A stretch of DNA of 64,000 nt from Tetragonia tetragonoides. Taxonomy: Eukaryota; Streptophyta; Magnoliopsida; Caryophyllales; Aizoaceae. This document shows positions 45,796 to 57,996 of the stretch, one piece after another. The position numbers and the translations under genes were made by a program. The notes under the pieces are model-generated. The model did not search any database. It was not told the DNA's origin and saw only the letters and a program-made list of their open reading frames with translations. Every line of letters starts with the position of its first letter. Within the stretch, counting starts at the first letter, position 1. The DNA lies in the NCBI GenBank assembly GCA_038025085.1, contig CM076144.1, forward strand, positions 20,405,501 to 20,469,500, read 5' to 3'.

Positions 45796-48449
45796 GATAG
45801 ATAAATGAAATAATAACAAACAAATAAATAAATAAACAAAACCTACACCCTCAATTTAGTATCATCTATGTGGATCCTACTACGCCAAAGTTTTCTATTA
45901 TAGGTCAGATCCTCGGTAAGCTCCAAGAGGGCCAAATTGTTCCAAGCCATAATAATATTAATTATTATCATGGACATTTCGTGATTTATAATTATCAAAT
46001 TGACGGATTTAATTAAATTATTTTGTATATGAATAAGGCCTATTCATATTGTTTTAATTAGTTTTAATTAGCATTTAATTGGTTTTAATTGTCATTAATT
46101 AGCAATTAAACCAGAAAATTAATCCCAAGTCTAGTAGGTTTTGACTTTCATTGACCGGGGAACTATATAAGCTAAGAGATGGGCCAATTGATCAGTTTAC
46201 AAAAAGTGAGCCAAAAACCTCACAATTCTCTTCTCTCTCTCACGGCACTCTCTCTCTCTTCTCTCTCGGCTGCAAGCACACACACTCTCTCTCCTCCCTT
46301 GCTGCCGCCGCCTGTCGCCGGAGAAGCCCCGTCGGTGAGCTCTCCTTCTCCCTCTTCCTTTCTCTCTCTTTTCCCTTCTCTCCCTCCCCGTGCTCTGTTT
46401 TCCCCTTCCCCCTCTGTTTTGCGCTGTCGCGGCTGCCGCGCCACCAGGCCTCGCCTGGGTGGTCGCCAACGAGTGATCGGCGCTGCTGGGACCTCCCCGT
46501 CCCTCCTCTCTTTTTCAGTCGCTCTCTTTCTTTCTCTCTCTCTTGTAATTCCTCTCTCTCTCTCCCGCAATCTTTCATTCTCTCTCTCCCCTCCGTCGCC
46601 GGTGCTCCGGCGAGCCACCGCCGACCATGGTGGTCGGTGGGTGGTGGTCTTGGTGATCGGCTAGGTCATGGGTCCCCATGCTTGGTGTATCACGGCCTAG
46701 ACTCGAAAAACCGACTAGGATTTCGTTTAATAATTTCGTTTTAATTAATTTCGGATTTTCAGTATTTTTCAATAATTGTTTTTATTTTTTTGTACTCGTT
46801 TGGAGCCCAAATTCGAATTTTTGAAAGCCTAGATTGATTGAAATAAATCAAGGCGTTTAAATAAAATACTAAATTAATATTTTATTACTGTCTGTATTTT
46901 CGTATTTACTGATTATGTCTCGGTAATTATTTTATAATTAGGACCTAACGGACAAGCATGATCGGGTTGTGATTTGCAAGATTACCTACTGCATAGTGAG
47001 CGTTTGTTAGGTAAGAGATTGTGCCTACCTCTTTTCAAAACCCATAAAAAGGTTTTGTCTTGCTATGTGCTAATTGACTATTTGTTGTGAATTTAATATG
47101 CGAAGCATGATTAAATATATTGTCGTTAATTATGAGAATTATAAATATATTCTTCGCTGTACTTATGAATTATATTGATTATGACAAGTTTATGAAGTTT
47201 CGTTAATTAATTAGTTCATATGCTAATTATTGAGCATGTATGGCGAAGTTGAATTTCTAGTATTATTATGATATAATATACGTGCTATTTGGAATGGATT
47301 ATTATTGAATGCTAGTGAGCATCTAATATACTTTGATGGATTATTTGTGAAAGTGTAATTTTTGGATAACATGTTTTACTGCCGAAGTGCTGCCGAAATT
47401 TCGTTAGACATATATGAAGCATGATTATGTTAATGTGCATAAATGTCGTTATCGTCGTTATTATTATTCATTATCATGAGCATGAAATGAAGTAGTAAGT
47501 CGTGGTCTCGTTGTACCACTAAGTCAATCAATGCAAGTATGTGAATTGAATTGTAAATGAGAATAAGACTCCTAATGGATCCCTAGGAGTAGTCGAGCAA
47601 TCGAGACTTATCTAATTGATGTAGTCTAGGAATGCGTGATTCCCAAGTTACTATTATGGACACCTCGTAGCGTGTTCAGGACGGATCATTCCCCATTGTT
47701 TAATTCTCTACGTATTGATTATTATGTTAGAGATAGTGTGAGTATACACTAGAGTAAGTTCATGGCATGTCTATATCTATCTACGAACAGTATGGGTAAT
47801 CGATGTTCTATTCGCTCTCTTATTACTCTAATTAAGATGGTTTATCTGTTTGTGCTCGAATGATCACTAAAGCAAGAATTGCATGTAATTGAATATTGAG
47901 TATGCGTGTGCTTGGTTGTATGATTACTTGTGCATGCAAATGAATTTCAATGATTCTTCTAAAATCCAGGTAAGGTTTGCGAAAGTGTTTTTAGTGGGTA
48001 TGGACGACGTTTATTCAGTTTATCTGATTTTTATTTTTTTTTGTTTCTTCTCTTTACTTCTGTACCTTGTTTCCGTCAAAATCAAAGTGTAGGTGTTGCT
48101 GAGTGAGGATGGATAACTTGGAGTTTAAATGTGGGCTTGTTCTCTAGACTTATTATTTACTTTGGATTATGGGATTTTTTTGCTTGTGCCCTTGAAGGCA
48201 AAGTTGTAATAATACTTTAATGAACTTAAGTTCACTTGATAGACAACTCTGATATTAATGTTTAGTTTGGTTAGATGCTTCCTTTGATACCTAGCTTTTC
48301 TTTATGCTTAGCATTTATTCGTTAGTGATAAATGTTGCAGTAACGCCTTTGGGTTTGTGACGGTTCAGTTGTGTCGGCTCATGTATAATGACGTTGATAG
48401 TTCCCGAAAAATCGTTGTAAATTCGGGGGTGTTACACTGGCGTTTTGAC

Positions 48450-48464
48450 CCGTGCGTTGCACGG
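48450..48464 (-). other. Helitron 1 3'-terminal hairpin
   Basis: CCGTGC GTT GCACGG, a perfect 6-bp stem with a 3-nt loop, about 10 bp from the CTAG terminus on the minus strand. This is the canonical position for the Helitron termination hairpin. Confidence 0.75.
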
Positions 48465-49413
48465 TTGTTTTTACTAAAGATATATTCTAGTTTTTTAATC
48501 ATAAATCCAAACTAAAATACCATAGGTTAATTTATTTAATAATACAGTTCTCGAAAACATTTTAGTTTTGAACAATTTTAAATAATAATATTATGATCAA
48601 AAACAGAGATCACGCCAACGGCCAAACGTAAGAGCCTGCAAAGACCACACACTAACAATTTTCAAGCTATACTTAAAATCCAATCAACCCAAAATCAAAA
48701 GCTGCTTCGATTGACATAGCAAAGGTATTTCAACAGTTAGTTGATCTCTAGAAGAAGCTCCTAGCCAATTTTTTTTAATGAACATTATGACTTTCGACAA
48801 TGAAATACTTCTTTTGTTTTTTTCCAAAAGTTGAAGAAGTGAAATTTTATTGAACTTTTTCAAAGACTACATCAACAATCATTACAATAATGGATCACCT
48901 GCAGCATCATGGGTCATATTTTGCTCAAATGTAGCCAATTTCTGAACGACCTGCTGATTCCTAAAATCTACAAAGCCCAAGGCTAAAAATGAACCTGAAT
49001 TTTCTTACAAGACTCATAAAATAACTTTGAAACAATTTGACTCAATCTCTCTAATCTTCCAAACCCATTGTAAATGAGATTTTATTGGTGAGAATGAATG
49101 ATATCAATATTTATTACCAAGTAGATGACAATTGTAGCCAAAAGGCAATTGCGGTAAGAACAACTTCGAAGAAGGTTACCCTTTGAAGCTTATAATCCTA
49201 GAAAAAGCTAATTGTACATATTTCAGAAGTCAAAACGTTACAAACTTCTTAAAAAATAATCAGCTTTAAATCTCTTGATCTGTACACAATTACAGTAATT
49301 CTCTTATAATCAAGTTGACCGCCTAATCAAATTAGACAGTCCTCCACATTTCTCTTTCTTGTGATCAATGAGCAATGCATGTACAACAACAAATAAGGCC
49401 TTCATATCCTTAC

Positions 49414-49812
49414 CTTTCCTCCTCCTGAGCAAATTATCCAAGTCTTTTGGAGATATTCGTATCTGCCAGTGAAAGATGCAGACAGAGAAAGCCATTGACA
49501 TTGGCATAAACATAACATATGATCATATTATGGAGGGAGAGTTGCAAAATGGATAGGGACCTCATAACTGAATTCTGATAAATTGGAGACGGCCTCGGAC
49601 AATAGCACAGGTTTAATTTGTCAATGGGAACAAATAACTCATCAACTGCCTCATTGAAACTTGTATAAGCATTTCAACAAGCACCAAATTCTGCTCCAAT
49701 GCTTTCCAGGAACTTGACAACACTTCTTGGTGGCACTAAAAGCAAGATGCTCGACTATATGTGCAATTCCCCGCTCATTTTCCTCTTCAAAGACAGAGAT
49801 GTCATAAGTATG
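49414..49812 (-). pseudogene. Captured M16 zinc-peptidase gene fragment (two exons and an intron)
   Basis: The minus-strand exon of about 49812-49561 encodes ISVFEEENERGIAHIVEHLA (49747-49761 gives the HIVEH zinc motif, HXXEH), then FSATKK, KFLESIGAEFGAC, ELFVPIDK and, after a frameshift, LLSEAVSNLSEFSYE. A 98-bp intron (49560-49463, gtccct...ctggcag) separates it from exon 49462-49414, IRISPKDLD, ending at donor AAAG|GTAAGG. The order matches the N-terminal domain of plant M16B peptidases such as the PQQL-type insulinase-family protein. The retained intron shows capture at the DNA level. Stops and frameshifts make it non-functional. Confidence 0.75.
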
Positions 49813-50129
49813 CTTTAATCATCAGTATTTAATAGTCACAACATAGGCTTAAGATATGAAGAAGATATAAAAAGATGATGAAGGAGCATAAGTTCAATGA
49901 ATTCTTCCATCAGGGAAATATTTCAAACTTACTCATCTTATTAACCCCATAAATTAGACCTGAATGAAAATAAAAGACAGGACTATCATTCATACTTATA
50001 CACTCAAGCTATATTTGTCTTTTCCTATCATTTAGGCTCTATTCGATGCCAAGGAAGACCTGTAATACCCCAAGATTTCATGGTTGAGTACAACTTAAAT
50101 GGTTTGATAGTACTATTTATATCATCAAG

Positions 50130-50226
50130 ATGCATCTCTTTTTTAGGGAGCTCAAACCTAAGAAACTCCACAGTTAAACGTGCCTTGCTGGGAGTAGTAC
50201 TAGGATGGGTGACCTCCTGGGAAGTT
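50130..50226 (+). ncRNA. 5S rRNA-like domain in Cassandra LTR1
   Basis: aactccacagttaaacgtgc and agtagtactaggatgggtga followed by cctcctgggaag match the 3' two-thirds of plant 5S rRNA, including the internal Pol III control region (C box). The 5' third is diverged. Part of the retroelement LTR, not a functional rRNA gene. Confidence 0.85.
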
Positions 50227-50562
50227 TTCTCAGGGGCATGCGAGTGAGGACAAAGCATGCTGCAAAAGCTTGTGGTGATTTATGGGGTCAGTTCTCATCC
50301 ATGGAAGCAGTTCCAGGTGGCACCAGTGGCCCAATTGGGCTGGGGTATTACAAATGGTATCAGAACAACCTTGTGACCGTGTGCTCCGCCTGTGGACAAG
50401 AGAGCCCAGGGCAGCCACCTAGCAGGAGAGGATTCTGGGGCTAGCAGAGTGCCCTGTGCGCAACGAGGACGTTGCGTTCTTTGAGTGGGGGTGAGTGTAA
50501 TACCCCAATATTTCATGGTTGAAAACAGCTTAAATGGTTTCATAGTACTACTCATATCATCA

Positions 50563-50659
50563 AGATGCATCTCCTTTTCAGGGAGCTCAAACCTAACAAA
50601 CTCCACAGTTAAGCGTGCTTGGCTGGGAGTAGTACTAGGATGGGTGACCTCCTGGAAAG
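50563..50659 (+). ncRNA. 5S rRNA-like domain in Cassandra LTR2
   Basis: A second copy, slightly closer to 5S (cacagttaagcgtgcttggc, agtagtactaggatgggtga, cctcctgg). A few substitutions distinguish it from the LTR1 copy. Confidence 0.85.
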
Positions 50660-50800
50660 TTTTCTCAGGGGCATGCGAGTGAGGACACAACATGCTGCAA
50701 AGGCTTGTGGTGGTTTGTGGGGTCCATTCTCAACCATGGAAGCAGTTCCAGGTGGCACCAGTGGCCCAGTTGGGCCGGGGGACCGGGGTGTTACAAGACC

Positions 50801-53252
50801 TCTCTTGTCTCATATATGTCAATTACTTACATGAATTAGCAGTGTAATAGCTTAGCAAGAAAAAAAACACTCAATCCATCTTTCTCTATCTTATCCTCAA
50901 ATTGGTGCAAAACAAAAAAAAAAATCCATGATTATCACGAAAAAAAACAATGTAGGACATTTCTCCTTTAGCAAACCACATAAAACTTTAAAGAAAATAC
51001 ATTCTTTTAAAAGAAACATATCCTAGAAAGAAAAATAAGTATTGCTCACTTACAAAAATTGAGTCTATTATACTTCAATCAATCAAACGGATTTCACATG
51101 TAGTCGTTGGCATATCAGATTTTTCCGAAGTAAATTCAAGCTAGAAAAAGCAATCTATATAATCATCCACCTGAATAACTACTCCTCATTGGTTCAAATG
51201 TGTTGTAAATTACCAAGGACTGTCCTAGACTCCTAGCAAGCTTAGATATTCAGCTACAACTATAAAATAGATGATTAAGAGTATATGCATCCCCAATATA
51301 CTTGCTTGCCAACCACATGGAGAAAAAATGCCTAGAGGAGCAATCACAAAGCACCAAATTAAAATACGCACTATTTGTCAATATTTATAAAATAATGACA
51401 GTTACTGAAGAGGAGAGAACCAAAGAAGGAGGGAGGCATTCACCAGAAACACAATATCAGAAAAGAAAAGGAAAAAAGATAGCAATTTTTGTTCCACTAA
51501 GATTATCTTCAAATACTCTCATTTACTAATTACAATTTAGTTAGTTAGAATTGAGAAAAAAAAAAAAAATACATAAAATTTCACCTATCAATCTCTGACT
51601 TCTTGTGTTCTATCTTCTAAATCTGATATGGGTCGTCAAACAGATAGAGGAGGAGAAGGAATAATCATAGCCCTTTACGTTTTTCAGTTTCCCTAATCCA
51701 CAAAAATCATGATTAGTAAGATAATTTTGCCAAATCGTTTCAAAATTCAAGAAAGCATTAATTTTTAATTTTCTCAAACAAACCCTAATTTCCTATCCCC
51801 AATTCATCTAGCAAATTACATATCCGGCTAATTTTTTACTTACCTTGTAAGTTGATATATCGAAAGAATTTATGGTGCTCGAGCAGCATTTGAAATTCAT
51901 CCTTGATCAAATTCTCTTTGGGCATACCACATCATTCAAATTTATAATCACAAAAATGAAAATGACAGAGTGAGTAATTAATAGTGGAGAAATGATTGCT
52001 TAATAAAATAGAATTAACAATTCAGATTTGGCTGAAACATTTGCGTAGATTTTGAGCGTACCTTACAAAGCATTTTGACGGATATGCAACTTCAAATCGC
52101 CATTAAGTCAAAATTTTGCTTATATAAGCTGGTTTAATAAATTGATAATAGGGGGGAATGAAAAAATCAGTTAATCAGGCTAAGAGGAGAGAGGATTTAT
52201 TATTTATAGGAAGTCAAGTAGTGCTGCATATAAACATAAATTTTGCTTATATGCTGGTTCCTTGAATCTTGCAGTATTCACATTATTATCAGTGCACTCG
52301 GGAGCTCAATTTGTAGCACATAAAAAAAAATGCAACATAAATCAAAAAAAAGTAAGAGAGTAAGAACTTTTATAATTGTTCAACCAATTCTTATTGTGAC
52401 CAGCAAAATTAGCAACTTCCAGTAATCTATAGAGTAAATCTCAAAATTGAAGGATCAGCTCCAGCCTGCAAGAAAACAGAATCGTAATTAGAAAGTGGTC
52501 ATCAATCTTTTACTTGTTGAACATTTGAGAAATTTAATAGGTTCGAACAAACAATATTCTAAAACGCAAGTCAGTTTCATGGTTCGGAGATCCATATATT
52601 AGTTAAAGAAGAATAAAAATAGAGACAATTGAAGGTAGTGGAACCGAGTATCTCTCTGGTGGGCAGATCCGGAGAGAGAAAATAGGGGTAGTTGAACGGG
52701 GGTGAACGTGGAACTGCGTGCAGCGTACCAATTAATCGTTATCAGTGCATTTTAAAATTTCACCTCCCTTCTAATACTCAATTACTATTTACAACCAAAA
52801 ATAAATTAAAAAAACTCAATTGCTAGCTGCAAATGTGTGATCTAAGAGTATGGAGAGTTGGAGACTTGATGTCTTTTAATTTTACTTTTTTTAGGGTTAT
52901 CTTTAGTTTTACTTTTTTTTATCGACATCTTAATTTTACTTAATTTACTTCTTCTTTTTTTTGAGATATACTTTTTTATGTATTTTTTGAGATATACTTT
53001 GCTAGAGAGAAAAAAAAGGGGACTTAGATTTATCTAAATTCTTTGCTTTCGTAACTTATTTATTAGTTACTGATCTATTTTTATGGAACCATTCTATTTC
53101 ATGGGACTCCAAATTCTTTTTTATTTTTTAATTTTTTTAATGACACATGACCATACTCATGAGAAATTGACACGTGGCCAAACTCATGAGAAGTTGACAC
53201 ATGGCTAATTTATTTTTTCTCTCTTGCAGCTTCTTTAGTATTAGTATGTATA
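50801..53252. other. Helitron 1 right part, mostly featureless
   Basis: AT-rich sequence between Cassandra and the Helitron 5' end. Apart from the exon candidate at 51844-51925, only a short direct repeat (tgacacgtggccaaactcat / ttgacacatggctaa, about 53140-53205) is visible. Confidence 0.45.
51844..51925 (-). pseudogene. Possible captured exon in Helitron 1
   Basis: The minus strand has an ATG at 51925 and reads MPKENLIKDEFQMLLEHHKF then FRYINLQ, ending at a consensus donor ACAAG|GTAAGT (51844/51843). Open, non-repetitive composition with a good splice site suggests a second gene fragment. Family not recognised. It could belong to the same donor gene as the M16 exons or to another. Confidence 0.3.
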
Positions 53253-53404
53253 CTAGTTTTATGTTCGTGCTTCGCACGGACTCGTAAATATCTTTCAGAA
53301 ATAAAAGATAGCTTCCTAGGTGATACCTCATGTCTGTTGTGTATTCTGCGCAACTTATTCTATATTTGACTATTTTAAAATTTTTGTATGAAATGCCCTT
53401 TTAA

Positions 53405-55525
53405 ATTGATCTACATCTAAAATAAAATAAATGTAAAAAAAGATTAATTTATGAACATAATTTAAGGATACTTCAAACTTCACAAAAGAAAAAGAAAAGA
53501 TAATTTTATGAAGTAAGATATTTATTTTTTAGAGTCACGCAACTTAAAATATGTTATTTTGTAGTTTGAAATAATAAGCAAATAAATCATATAATACAGT
53601 CGACTGATATTGATCATTTGGCACTTGGATCATGATTTGTTAAGATATGTGACAAAGTTGCACATGTGACGTCAACGTGTCATCTTTACACGAACATTCC
53701 CTCTTATGTGGCGTCTACATGTTATCACTGCATGGTAAGGACCCAACTTGTATAGGTCACACATATCTCCATTTAAAACCTTTTTTAAATCCAATCCATT
53801 GAAATAAGATTTATGATTTTTTTACTTACGTGACTAAAATTATTTTATTTTTTGATATAAAAATATGCTAATAAATATGTAATAAAGTTAAACTAATGTT
53901 CAGGCATTAAGGGGAAACACTTGGATGATGAGTTGTTAGGCTATGTCGCAAGCTTTGCTAATATGCCGACTTTGGTGTCATCGTCACACGATTTTGGGCC
54001 TCTATGTGGTGTCTTGCATGTCGTGCACACACGAAAAGAAAAAGAGAAATATTTTACTAATATATTTAATAAAGACATTAAAATTTTATGGTATGAAATT
54101 ATAAATATTATTTGTGAAATACATTTAATTTTATATTGGAAAAAGTTTTATCCATAGGATGCATGCTAATTCTTAAAAATAATAGTATAATTTCATGTCT
54201 CCCTCAAAATTTACTTCTAAATATCCTTTTAAATTGATCTACACCTAAAATAGAATGAATGTAAAAATTGGTTGATTTATGAACATAATTTGAGCCTACT
54301 TCAAAATTCCCAAAGAAAAAAAAAAAGATTAATTAATCTCTCTCTAGTTAAAAATCAGTCTCTTATTACAATTGGATTTTTGGTAATTGAATAAAATCAA
54401 TTAGTGGTGAGCAAAAAATTTCCACTTTCTAAAGTTATAATCAACAATTTGATCCTAAAAATATTTATTTCTCAAATGTGCTAGGTAGTTCAACGTTCGT
54501 AAATTTCAACGTAACTTATAAGGAGTGTTACTTGAATCTTACTCTTCGTTTGCGTGTAATTTATACTACATAAGTATGTCTAAAGTGCTTATTAAAGTCT
54601 CAAATAATTTGCTAAGAAAGCATTGAAGTAGATGATAAGGTGACGTTCATGTTTCATCCCCCACACGAAATGTCTGTCCATATGGCATCTGTATATGAAA
54701 AATGACTCCGTTTTTCTTATAAATATAAAATATTTATTACAAATTGAATTTAAATGTTTAGAATATGTTTTCTTTACTAATATTCAAGTGTGATTTGCAA
54801 CTAACATAATACAAATATGGATATCTTAAGTGTCTTATCCAATTAGTTTATACCCAACCTTTTCAAAACCAATCTAATCAACTATGATTTATAATTTTTA
54901 GATTTATGTAACTAAAGATATGTTATTTTGTAGTTTGAAATAATATGCACATAAATTAAATAAAAATTCGAGTAATAATGAACATTGATCCGTTAAGCTA
55001 TGTGGCCAAGTTGTGCACATGTGACATCTACGTGTCATCTTCACACGAACATTACCTCTTATGTGGCATCATACATGTCATTACCGCATGGAAATGACCC
55101 AACTTTTATAGGACATATATATCTCATTTTGAAGGTTTTTTCAAATCCAATCTATTGAAGTAATATTTATAATTTTTCGACTTATGATGAGGCATTAATG
55201 AGTGGCACTTGGATGAAGAGTTGGTAGGCTATGTGGCAAGCTTTGGTTATGTGGCGCTTAGGTACCATCGTAACACAAATTTAGACCTCCTATGTGGTGT
55301 CCTATGTATCGTGCCTACACGAATTGTACTAACTTTTATACGTATACCGATGTGGCACCTATGTGTTATCTTCACACGAACATATCGATCATCCCTCCCA
55401 TGTGGCGTCCCACCTGTCATCCTCACACGAAAAGAACCCAACTTTAAAGGACATAGTACATATGTATCTCATTTTGAAATATTTTTCGAACTGTTCCAAT
55501 GGAGTAAGAATTATAATTTTTAAAT
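53405..55525. repeat. Long direct repeats inside Helitron 2
   Basis: The block 53405-54165 (ttgatctacatctaaaataaa ... cacttggatgatgagttg ... gggcctctatgtggtgtc) is repeated with divergence from about 54232 to 55320 (ttgatctacacctaaaatag ... cacttggatgaagagttgg ... gacctcctatgtggtgtc). Subunits with repeated tgtggcgtc/cacacga phrases recur. ORFs here (GYVASF-type) are by-products of the repeat. Confidence 0.65.
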
Positions 55526-55963
55526 TTGCATAAGAAAAGTTAATTTATTTTATAACTTTAATAATATTATAATATTTATATTATGTTGCATTTATGATCA
55601 TGCATTAGTATATTGCATGCATCGCATTCGCAAAGATTTTGGGATTATAAGTCACATGAACTTGGTTTCCCTTTGATTTGTATGCCTAGAATCAAGAATA
55701 GTGAGATTCAAGGATTCTTTATTAAAGTGCTAAGTGCTAACAGAGTTACATTAGGGAGTTTTCATTTACCTTTTATCTGTGAGGGAAACTCCACCATAGT
55801 TTCTGTGGAGCATGACGATAATTTAATAGGTCAAAGTGATTTTTGTTGCCTTCGAATGTAAACGTCTCAGTGGAGCAAGTTATCAAACACATAATGACAA
55901 CAAGACAATATAATAGCTAATACCATTGTGAGATATTCAAGGCCCTTTTGGTCGAGATATGGA

Positions 55964-56033
55964 AGCCTATTAGCTCAATTGATAGAGCAATGTGCTTTGC
56001 ACAATGAATGTAGGTTCGAATCCTACATAGGAT
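55964..56033 (+). tRNA. tRNA-like sequence T3
   Basis: AGCCTAT acceptor, TA, D-arm GCTCAATTGATAGAGC, anticodon arm TGTGC-TTT-GCACA, T-arm GTAGGTTCGAATCCTAC, then ATAGGAT. A box and B box are intact. The anticodon arm is a perfect palindrome with a 3-nt loop instead of 7, so it cannot decode. The 3' acceptor has two mismatches. Confidence 0.65.
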
Positions 56034-56499
56034 GCTACTTGACAATTCAAATGACATATGGTTATATGAGGGGTGAGTTATAGGATACTCGAAGAAAACC
56101 ATATGTCAATATCAATAAACTAAAATTTGAAAGTTCAGTGCAATAATATTTGTGGGGTCATTTTAAGTGGAGTGAGTGGTCATTTTAAGTAGAGAGAGGG
56201 GTCACTTATAGGAGAGTGAAAGAGCAATGTAATGTTAACATACAAGAATAAAAAGTAAACCATGATAAGCTTATGGAGTCACTTTAAAACGGTAGGTGGG
56301 TCACTTCTAAGACCGTACAAGGTCACTTATAGGATAGTGAAGATGAAATGTCAATATTAACAAACTTAAAATTAAAGGTAAACTGCATTCAGATTATTGA
56401 GTCAATTTTAAAAAGGACACGGGTCACTTTAACCCTTTATAAGGTCACTTAAGCATACACTAACTGGAGAGGTAACTTATAATAATCGAAGATATAAGA

Positions 56500-56570
56500 A
56501 GTCTAGGTGGGATTTGAACCCACATCTTTTGTGCAATTGCACAAATGCTCTACCATTGAGCTAATAGACT
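56500..56570 (-). tRNA. tRNA-like sequence T4
   Basis: The minus strand reads AGTCTAT TA GCTCAATGGTAGAGC, an arm TTTGTGC-AATT-GCACAAA, T-arm GTGGGTTCAAATCCCAC, and CTAGACT. Compensated stems (AGTCTA/TAGACT and GTGGG/CCCAC differ from T3 but still pair) suggest selection on structure or descent from a distinct tRNA-like source. It faces T3. Confidence 0.65.
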
Positions 56571-56699
56571 AAAAGAACACCGGGGTCACTTTTTAGTTAG
56601 GTAGGGGTCACTTTTAGCTAAAAAGATGTCACTTTTAAGTTTAATATACAGATTGCCTTAACAAACCTATATAGGATTTAAAACTACCTACATCTTTTA

Positions 56700-57236
56700 C
56701 TCTATATGGGGAGTCTTACTGAGTGTTGAGCCATAGATTGAACTTTCACTTGGGGCAAAGTAATTTACAAAAGATAGAGTTCACTAGTACCTGTGTGTAT
56801 GCAGCAAGAACGAGAAAACATTTAAACACCTCTTTTTCACACTCAACAGATCTGGGATAAAGTCTTCAGCTGGCAACACATACCTCCTCTACAATGGGAA
56901 TGACATAATGTTTTCCTACAGATCTGTGAGAGACAAGGGTACAAATCTTGACAGCATAATGAAGCAGCTTATCTGGACAATCCATGTTCCAGCATCTGCA
57001 GCAAGGAAGAAGAATATCCAAGATTAAGCTACCTGGAACCTGAATTATTTTTCCTTGTGTCTGAGTTATTTTGAGTAGTTGTTTTCTGTGTATTTTTCAT
57101 TTGAGATGAGAGCTGGACGTGTTATGTATTCAGCTGAGTTTTGGGGAGTCTTGGAGTTGGTTATATCCAGTATGTATGAACTGATATGTTCATCTCTGGA
57201 GGTAATAAAATCAATCTTTTATCGTCCAAAAAAAAG
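56700..57236 (+). mobile_element. A-tailed retro-insertion inside copy B (tentative)
   Basis: A block lacking GGTCACTT motifs ends with ggtaataaaatcaatctttt (polyadenylation-like signal) and an A8 run at 57229-57236, after which copy-B-type sequence resumes (catttgatcaaacacaaaac, as in copy C at 61381). This looks like a 5'-truncated LINE 3' end or a processed transcript. The reading VPASARKKNIQD near 56990 is not recognised. TSD not established. Confidence 0.4.
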
Positions 57237-57875
57237 GCATAGAATTTAAAATAGGCTTTCATTTGATCAAACACAAAACCAATAATCATTATATTGAGTC
57301 ATTACAGAGGTCACTTTTTAGTTACACAACAGTCACTTTTTAGTTGAAGTATGGTCATTTTTTGTCAAACATGGACAATGTAGTTGAACTATCATTAGAG
57401 TCACAAAAAATTCAATCCAAAACAAAAATAACCTCATTAATCAAGAGTATGTATAATAGTATGTACAAATTTCATTAACCAGGGTCCAGGGGTCACTTTA
57501 TAGCTTAAAAAACTGGTTTTTCTTTTTCAAACAAATATCTTGAAATACTATGTAAATTTGTACTTACACTTGTGCTTAAGCAGAGTGTAATGAGTTTATA
57601 TAAGGGTCACTTTTTTGTCGCAAAAGGGTCATTTTTTAGTATTAAAGGGGTCATTTTTAGTATAAGAGTCATTTTTAGTCAAACAGGAACAATAAAGTTG
57701 AAATATCAGCAGTCACAATAAATTCAATCCAAAACAAAAATTAACTTTCATCAATCAATAGTATGTATAATTTATTCCTAAACCAATAAAAACTCATCAA
57801 TTTATCAGAAGACCCAATAACTACCAAGTACCTGGATGAAAAGAACAATGTTAACTCGGATGCTGACATTATCAA

Positions 57876-57996
57876 AGAGAAGACCTAAACAGTGATTGAT
57901 AACATCAATAAAGAATCAACAATAAAGATACATTACTTATCGCAATTTCAATGAACTTACGCAGAGAAGACCTAAACAGTGATTGATAACATCAAT
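57876..57996. repeat. Short direct repeat
   Basis: gagaagacctaaacagtgat plus the following ttgataacatcaa occurs at about 57876 and again at about 57964, 85 bp apart. Local duplication inside copy B. Confidence 0.8.

Larger units (their letters stand above)
50061..50795 (+). mobile_element. Cassandra TRIM retrotransposon, complete
   Basis: A 735-bp element: LTR1 50061-50352, PBS tggtatcagaac (50355-50366), short non-coding internal region, polypurine tract gtgggggtgag, LTR2 50496-50795. LTRs are TGTAATACCCC ... TTACA. A perfect 5-bp TSD agacc flanks it (50056-50060 and 50796-50800). Each LTR contains a 5S rRNA-like segment, the defining feature of Cassandra. No protein is encoded; it depends on other elements. 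The LTRs differ at a modest number of positions, so it is not brand new. Confidence 0.95.
48437..53252 (-). mobile_element. Non-autonomous Helitron 1 with captured gene fragments
   Basis: The 3' terminus lies at the left. The minus strand reads CCGTGCAACGCACGG (hairpin), then GTCAAAACG and CTAG followed by T, the expected hairpin-CTRR|T end. The last 5 bp (ctagc) are duplicated by the Tekay insertion (34871-34875 / 48437-48441). The right end reads TATACATACTAATACTAAAG on the minus strand, like plant Helitron 5' ends, though the leading TC is not at the junction. It carries no Rep/helicase. Cargo: two M16 peptidase exons, a Cassandra TRIM (a later insertion) and another exon-like segment. Confidence 0.7.

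Noticed and set aside
50028..50834. Overlapping ORFs of 60-130 codons in the Cassandra region
   Set aside because: They read through 5S-like LTR sequence in both directions. Cassandra encodes no protein.
53921..55523. Paired ORFs with GYVASF-type peptides as a possible gene family
   Set aside because: They coincide with long direct repeats in Helitron 2, have no recognisable domain, and end abruptly in AT-rich sequence.
55613..55861. 82-codon ORF just left of copy B
   Set aside because: No start context, domain or homologue recognised, and it lies at an uncertain repeat boundary. Not supported as a gene.
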